The translations under genes were made by a program, and so were the position numbers. Source: Bacillota bacterium (lineage in GTDB: Bacteria > Bacillota_I > Bacilli_A > Acholeplasmatales > Acholeplasmataceae). Taken from it: DNA of 9,346 nt. Shown piece by piece: positions 5,245 to 9,346 of the stretch (the first letter of the stretch is position 1; each line of letters begins with the position of its first letter). The stretch covers positions 1-9,346 of the forward strand of contig JAEYXZ010000096.1 in the NCBI GenBank assembly GCA_023431045.1. Direction: 5' to 3'. The notes beneath the pieces are model-generated. The model ran no database searches. It was not told where the DNA came from and saw only the letters and a list, made by a program, of their open reading frames with translations.

Positions 5245-6465
5245 ATGAGTCTTACATTATCACTAACCAAATCACATACCTATATTTTATCAGTTTCTGG
5301 TGGTGTTGACTCCATGTCTCTTTTTCATTACTTAAAAACTCATGATTTTAAATTCGTTGCTGTTCATTTTGACCATCAGAAACGTACCTTATCTAAACTA
5401 GATGGTGAACTGATTGAGTCTTTATGCAGTGAAAATCAAATTCCTTATCATTATATCAAACTATCAATCAAAAGTGGGAACTTTCAAGATAGTGCAAGAC
5501 AAGAACGATATCGATTACTACAAAGCATCGCTGATCAATATAACACCCCTTATATCCTCACTGCACATCATGCAGATGATCAAATTGAAACCATTATGAT
5601 GAAACTCATCAGAGGTTCTAATTTACTTGGATATTCAGGGATGTATCCAACGACGGAAATTGATAAATACACTTATTTAAAGCCATTACTTGGGTATTCT
5701 AAAGAAGACTTATACAATTACGCAAAAGATAATAATGTCCAATTTAATGAAGATTCATCTAACCTGAGTGATGACTATTTAAGAAATCGAATTCGTCATC
5801 ATGTCACCCCATTTTTGAAGAAAGAAAACGATGTCTTAAAGCATTTCAATCAATTTTCAATTCAATCAAGATTAGCATCTGAATATATTCGAAATGAATC
5901 TAAAAAGTTTCTTAATGATCAATTAACTTTCAAAGTGTCAGAATTTTTAGATTTACATCCAGCAATCCAATATGATGTTTTATCTTATCTTCTAGAAGTT
6001 TATGGAGTAGCTCGTTCATTTGATAAACTCGATGAAATCATAAAACAATTAAAAACACTTAAACCAAACATTGTCGTAAGACTTTCAAAATCATATGAAT
6101 TCATCAAGTTTTATGATGAAATTAAGATTGCTACAATTGATGTTAATCAAAACACTGATTTAGATTCACTTCTCACGATTTACCACAATAATCATGCTAT
6201 CCCTAATAATTCAATAGAATTATGTTATAATGAATTAGATTTTCCACTCAAGGTTCGACATCGAGAAAAAGGCGATACACTCGCTTTTCCATATGGTCAT
6301 AAAAAGCTAAAAGTATTCTTGATTGAGAAGAAAATTCCCTTAAAGGAACGTTCAGCTCTAAAGATTGTTGTTGATCAACAAAATCGCATTTTATGGATCC
6401 CTGGTATATATCTCAATCAAACCTTAGGAAAAGAAAAAAACGTTTATCTTTCAATAAAGGAGTAA
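5245..6465 (+). CDS. tilS: tRNA(Ile) lysidine synthetase TilS
   Basis: Essential tRNA-modifying enzyme: it uses ATP and lysine to convert C34 of the CAU-anticodon isoleucine tRNA to lysidine, so that the tRNA reads AUA and is charged with isoleucine. The 406-aa product starts with an N-type ATP pyrophosphatase domain: P-loop SGGVDS (18-23), AVHFDH (39-44), TAHHADDQIET (106-116) and the SSNLSDDYLRNRIRH segment typical of the family. The C-terminal TilS domain shows RHREKGD and KKLKVFLIEKKIP, followed by ILWIPGI near the end. GGGGG lies 4 bases before the ATG. It is the first gene of the operon. Its place directly before hpt and ftsH is the conserved Firmicutes order. Confidence 0.96.
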   Translation: MSLTLSLTKSHTYILSVSGGVDSMSLFHYLKTHDFKFVAVHFDHQKRTLSKLDGELIESLCSENQIPYHYIKLSIKSGNFQDSARQERYRLLQSIADQYNTPYILTAHHADDQIETIMMKLIRGSNLLGYSGMYPTTEIDKYTYLKPLLGYSKEDLYNYAKDNNVQFNEDSSNLSDDYLRNRIRHHVTPFLKKENDVLKHFNQFSIQSRLASEYIRNESKKFLNDQLTFKVSEFLDLHPAIQYDVLSYLLEVYGVARSFDKLDEIIKQLKTLKPNIVVRLSKSYEFIKFYDEIKIATIDVNQNTDLDSLLTIYHNNHAIPNNSIELCYNELDFPLKVRHREKGDTLAFPYGHKKLKVFLIEKKIPLKERSALKIVVDQQNRILWIPGIYLNQTLGKEKNVYLSIKE

Positions 6466-6469
6466 GTTT

Positions 6470-7009
6470 ATGCATCAAGATATTGAATCCATCTTAGTCA
6501 CTGAATCCGAAATTGCTCAAATCGCTAAAGATTTAGGTGCAGCCATCACAAAAGATTATCTAGGTAAAACACCAATCTTAGTTGGTTTACTCAAAGGTTG
6601 TGTTCCCTTTTTATCTGATCTTGCAAGAAATATTGATTTACAGGTAGAAATTTTATATATGGCAGTATCTTCTTATCACGGTGGCATCCAATCCTCTGGT
6701 GATGTCAAAATCAAATATGATCTTGAACAATCAATTGCAGATCGTGATATCTTAATTGTTGAGGATATCGTTGATACCGGTGCAACCTTAAAAACAATTA
6801 CCGCTTTATTACTTCATCGTGGTGCCGCTAGTGTGAAAGTTGTTACACTCTTAGATAAGCCACTCGGAAGAAAAGTCGAATTTATTCCTGATTATATCGG
6901 GAAAACTATTCCAAAGAAGTTCGTTGTTGGTTATGGCCTAGATTATAACGAACACTATCGTAACCTACCTTATGTAGGCGTTTTAAAACCAAGTGTTTAT
7001 ACCAAGTAG
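6470..7009 (+). CDS. hpt: Hypoxanthine phosphoribosyltransferase
   Basis: Purine salvage enzyme that joins hypoxanthine (often also guanine) to PRPP, giving IMP or GMP. The 179-aa product has the normal bacterial length. Motifs: the PPi-binding loop GLLKGC (39-44), the flexible loop SSYHGG (67-72), the PRPP-binding motif VEDIVDTGATL (97-107) with E98, D99 and D102, the base-contact KKF near 149-151, and VVGYGLDYNEHYRNLPYVG (152-170), typical of bacterial Hpt. It begins 4 bases after the tilS stop, with AAAGGAG ending 7 bases before the ATG, so it is co-transcribed and probably translationally linked to tilS. In Bacillus, HprT has been reported to act with TilS in regulating ftsH; the conserved order would allow that here, but nothing in the sequence proves it. 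Confidence 0.96.
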   Translation: MHQDIESILVTESEIAQIAKDLGAAITKDYLGKTPILVGLLKGCVPFLSDLARNIDLQVEILYMAVSSYHGGIQSSGDVKIKYDLEQSIADRDILIVEDIVDTGATLKTITALLLHRGAASVKVVTLLDKPLGRKVEFIPDYIGKTIPKKFVVGYGLDYNEHYRNLPYVGVLKPSVYTK

Positions 7010-7023
7010 AAAGGGTTTAATTC

Positions 7024-8955
7024 ATGAATAGTCCACAAAGAAATCCAAAAAGATCTCCCGTACGTCCTGATTATTTAGTCATCATTATTATTATTTTAGC
7101 TGCGATTGGTTTGTACTTCTTCTTTACTGGTATGCAACCAGATAAAAAAGTATTAAATCAATCTGATTTTATTACGGAAGTTAATGCGAATAATATTAAG
7201 ACTTTTTCTGCTGAGTACGTTGGTGGAGATAATTTATATGTTTATCGTGTCACTGGTACTTACCATACCAATCCAACCAATTATGACGGATTTGAATTTA
7301 CTGTATTATACGATGATTTATTAGATATCATTGATGCTGTTGATACATATAATGTTGCCAATCCTGCAACACCGATTGTCTATGCAATCAATGTCCGTGT
7401 TTCATTTGACATTTGGGGTGCAATCTCAACTCTAATCATGGTTGCAGTACCAATTATTATTGCTATCTTCATCTTTAGAACGATGGCTTCTCAAAATAAC
7501 CGTGCTCAAGACTTTACAAAGAATCGTGCAAGATTATCTCGCGGTCGTACCGTTAAGTTTGATGATGTTGCTGGTGCTGATGAAGAAAAAGCTGAAATGA
7601 CTGAATTAATTGACTTCTTGAAAAATCCTAAGAAGTATGTTGATATGGGTGCAAGAATTCCAAAAGGTGTTTTACTTGTTGGTTCTCCAGGTACTGGTAA
7701 AACTTTACTTGCTAAAGCTGTTGCTGGGGAAGCTGATGTTCCATTCTTCTCAATTTCAGGTTCTGATTTCGTTGAACTATATGTTGGGGTTGGTGCATCA
7801 CGTGTTCGTGATTTATTCAGAGTTGCTAAAGAAAATGCACCATGTATTTTATTCGTTGATGAAATCGATGCTGTCGGTCGTCAACGTGGTGCCGGTCTTG
7901 GTGGTGGTAATGATGAACGTGAACAAACCCTTAACCAATTACTCGTTGAAATGGATGGCTTTACCGCTAATTTAGGTATTATCATTATTGCTGCAACAAA
8001 CCGTCCTGACGTTCTAGACCCTGCGCTTCTTCGTCCTGGTCGTTTCGACCGTCAAATCACGATGCAAGTTCCTGATGTTAAAGCTCGTGAACAAATCTTA
8101 AAAGTACATGCTAAATCAAAGAAATTAGATCCTCAAATTAAATTTAGTGATGTTGCAATGAGAATTCCAGGCTTTACGGGTGCTGATATTGAAAACTTAC
8201 TAAACGAAGCCGCTCTGCTTGCTGCTCGTGATAACCGTACGATGATTGTTGTTCAAGATATTGATGAAGCAATCGACCGTGTCATTATGGGACCCGCTAA
8301 GAAGAGTCGTAAATACTCTCAAAAAGAAAAAGAAATGGTTGCATACCATGAAGCAGGTCATGCTGTCATTGGTATCAAACTAGAAGATGCTCAAATTGTT
8401 CAAAAAGTAACCGTCATCCCTCGTGGACGTGCTGGTGGTTATAATTTAATGATGCCATCTGAAGAAAAGTTTACACGCTCAAGACGTCAATTACTGGCTG
8501 AAATCACTTCTTTCTTAGGTGGACGTGTTGCTGAAGAAATTATGTTTGATGATATTTCAACCGGAGCTTATGATGACTTTAAACGTGCAACGAGAATTGC
8601 TCGTGCCATGGTTACAGAATATGGTATGTCAGATTTAGGTCCAATCCAATATGAATCTGATGGTGGTAATGTCTTCCTTGGTCGTGACTACTTAAAAGAA
8701 AAGAACTTCTCAGATGCTGTTGCGCTAGAAATTGATAAAGAAATCAGAAAGATTATCATGACTTGTTACGATGAGGCTAAGCGCATCATTACTGAAAATA
8801 AGGATTTACTTGATAAGATCAGTCGTTACCTAGTTCTAGTTGAAACACTTAATAAATCCGACATTGATGAAATTGTTGCAACCGGAAAACTTGCATGGTG
8901 GGAAAACAAAGAACAAGATTCAATGAAACCAAAGGATGAACCAAGTGCGGCTTGA
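7024..8955 (+). CDS. ftsH: Membrane-bound ATP-dependent zinc metalloprotease FtsH
   Basis: Hexameric AAA+ protease anchored in the cytoplasmic membrane that extracts and degrades damaged membrane proteins and short-lived regulators. The 643-aa product has all domains in order: TM1 at about 17-36, an external domain of about 95 residues, TM2 at about 134-152, and the AAA+ module with Walker A GSPGTGKT (220-227; most FtsH have GPPGTGKT), pore loop FVELYVGVG (249-257), Walker B ILFVDEID (275-282) and the second region of homology TNRPDVLDPALLRPGRFDR (325-343). The M41 peptidase domain follows with zinc site HEAGH (442-446) and third ligand D518 in the GAYDDFKRAT stretch. AAAGGG lies 8 bases before the ATG, 14 bases after hpt. 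It ends with TGA, and its last 11 bases overlap rqcP. Confidence 0.97.
   Translation: MNSPQRNPKRSPVRPDYLVIIIIILAAIGLYFFFTGMQPDKKVLNQSDFITEVNANNIKTFSAEYVGGDNLYVYRVTGTYHTNPTNYDGFEFTVLYDDLLDIIDAVDTYNVANPATPIVYAINVRVSFDIWGAISTLIMVAVPIIIAIFIFRTMASQNNRAQDFTKNRARLSRGRTVKFDDVAGADEEKAEMTELIDFLKNPKKYVDMGARIPKGVLLVGSPGTGKTLLAKAVAGEADVPFFSISGSDFVELYVGVGASRVRDLFRVAKENAPCILFVDEIDAVGRQRGAGLGGGNDEREQTLNQLLVEMDGFTANLGIIIIAATNRPDVLDPALLRPGRFDRQITMQVPDVKAREQILKVHAKSKKLDPQIKFSDVAMRIPGFTGADIENLLNEAALLAARDNRTMIVVQDIDEAIDRVIMGPAKKSRKYSQKEKEMVAYHEAGHAVIGIKLEDAQIVQKVTVIPRGRAGGYNLMMPSEEKFTRSRRQLLAEITSFLGGRVAEEIMFDDISTGAYDDFKRATRIARAMVTEYGMSDLGPIQYESDGGNVFLGRDYLKEKNFSDAVALEIDKEIRKIIMTCYDEAKRIITENKDLLDKISRYLVLVETLNKSDIDEIVATGKLAWWENKEQDSMKPKDEPSAA
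8931..8936 (+). promoter_or_regulatory. Ribosome binding site deciding the rqcP start
   Basis: AAAGGA inside the end of ftsH, 8 bases before GTG 8945. The earlier in-frame ATG (8936) overlaps this site and so cannot be served by it. Confidence 0.8.
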
Positions 8956-9187
8956 TAAATATTTAAAAGTGTCACGAATCATTAAGCGTCGGACACTTGC
9001 TAAAGAAGTTGCTGAAGCAGAAAGAATCTTCATCAATAACTTACTAGCAAAACCATCTAAAGAAGTTAAACCAGGCGATCTCATCACGCTTCACCTGGGA
9101 TTAAAAATCATTACGATTAAAGTACTATCACTTTTACCAAAAGAAGAGATGTATGAACTCATTAGTGAGGAAAAACGATCGGTTTGA
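8945..9187 (+). CDS. rqcP: RqcP (YabO/Hsp15-like) S4-domain ribosome quality control factor
   Basis: Small RNA-binding protein; in Bacillus RqcP helps RqcH add C-terminal alanine tails to peptides stuck on split 50S subunits. The 80-aa product is essentially one S4 domain: RLDKYLKVSRIIKRRTLAKEV at the start, then INNLLAKPSKEVKPGD, the usual S4 hairpin segment. It closely follows the Bacillus YabO sequence, which starts MRLDKFLKVSR; this supports the GTG at 8945 rather than ATG 8936, as does the ribosome binding site spacing. It overlaps the ftsH end by 11 bases in another frame, indicating translational coupling. It ends the operon, with the terminator starting inside its last codons. Hsp15/HslR is the Gram-negative relative; the RqcP call is preferred from similarity to YabO. 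Confidence 0.88.
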   Translation: MRLDKYLKVSRIIKRRTLAKEVAEAERIFINNLLAKPSKEVKPGDLITLHLGLKIITIKVLSLLPKEEMYELISEEKRSV

Positions 9188-9196
9188 TCGTTTTTT
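9171..9196 (+). terminator. Terminator of the tilS-hpt-ftsH-rqcP operon
   Basis: AAAAACGATC (9171-9180) and GATCGTTTTT (9186-9195) form a perfect 10-bp stem with a 5-nt loop, and the 3' arm runs into six T's (9191-9196). The rqcP stop codon TGA (9185-9187) straddles the loop and the second arm. Confidence 0.88.
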
Positions 9197-9221
9197 CATG
9201 AGACATCTTATATAATATAAT
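9193..9221 (+). promoter_or_regulatory. Promoter of lysS
   Basis: A perfect -10 TATAAT at 9216-9221 has TTTTCA (4 of 6 consensus bases) 17 bases upstream at 9193-9198, overlapping the preceding terminator's T-run. A second TATAAT at 9211-9216 overlaps it and lacks a better -35. The start near 9228 leaves about 17 nt, too short for a T-box leader. Confidence 0.6.
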
Positions 9222-9244
9222 TACCATCCTAGGAGGAAAGTTAG

Positions 9245-9346
9245 ATGTTCCCAGATGATTTAAATGAACAACAACGCATTCGTCGTGAGAAAGCGGATGA
9301 ATTAAGACAACTTGGTGTTGATCCTTTTGGATCACGCTATGAAAGA
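9245..9346 (+). CDS. lysS: Lysyl-tRNA synthetase (class II), N-terminal part
   Basis: Charges tRNA(Lys) with lysine in the cytoplasm. Only the first 34 codons are in the window; the gene runs off the right edge. The visible MFPDDLNEQQRIRREKADEL followed by RQLGVDPFG matches the N-terminal helix that precedes the anticodon-binding OB fold in class II LysS, where LNEQ, RxxK and the G-V/I-DPFG turn are characteristic. The ATG has a full AGGAGG (9231-9236) 8 bases upstream. In Bacillus dusB lies just upstream of lysS; here dusB sits about 9 kb away at the other end of the window, so the same genes are present in altered order. The identification rests on a short stretch but the match is distinctive. 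Confidence 0.88.
   Translation, partial: MFPDDLNEQQRIRREKADELRQLGVDPFGSRYER

Noticed and set aside
5414..5599. Plus-strand open frame inside tilS
   Set aside because: It lies wholly within the clear tilS coding frame and has no recognisable product.
7637..7975. Plus-strand open frame inside ftsH
   Set aside because: It is an alternate frame of the conserved AAA+ region; its hydrophobic look is a by-product of the ftsH codons.
9197..9244. T-box or other riboswitch before lysS
   Set aside because: The leader after the -10 box is under 30 bases and lacks specifier and antiterminator elements.

Overview
The window comes from a low-GC, Firmicutes-type bacterium, most like the Acholeplasma/Izemoplasma side of the Mollicutes or a near relative. 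This rests on AT-rich DNA, AGGAGG-type ribosome binding sites, sigma-A-like promoters, and the tilS-hpt-ftsH / hslO / dusB / lysS gene set that clusters in Bacillus relatives. TGA is a stop codon (it ends ftsH and rqcP) and Trp is TGG, so this is the standard bacterial code, not the Mycoplasma code. The genus is inference.

Layout: (1) 1-247, the 5' part of dusB (minus), divergent from hslO/Hsp33 (349-1236, plus). (2) hslO converges on glnA (1251-2588, minus) across a shared bidirectional terminator. (3) 2647-4611 is an accessory island on the minus strand. It holds a secreted protein (3038-4231) that I read as a divergent leukocidin/alpha-haemolysin-like beta-barrel pore former. One base later comes a 75-aa two-helix membrane protein (2809-3036). 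The island has its own near-consensus promoter (4516-4544) and an untranslated leader of about 278 nt, and diverged direct repeats lie on both sides of it. (4) maf (4612-5190, minus) is divergent from the plus-strand operon tilS-hpt-ftsH-rqcP (5245-9187). A 19-bp dyad lies on the start region between them. (5) After the operon terminator, lysS starts from its own promoter and runs off the right edge.

The housekeeping genes concern translation fidelity and protein quality: tRNA modification (dusB, tilS), tRNA charging (lysS), redox chaperone (hslO), membrane proteolysis (ftsH) and rescue of stalled ribosomes (rqcP). Nucleotide salvage and sanitation (hpt, maf) and nitrogen assimilation (glnA) complete the set. 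The two-gene island does not fit this theme and is the best candidate for something undescribed. Its pore-forming assignment rests on motif order read by eye and needs a structure prediction or profile search. Several start sites were moved from the longest ORF on ribosome-binding-site and promoter evidence: glnA to 2588, the small membrane gene to 3036, and rqcP to a GTG at 8945.
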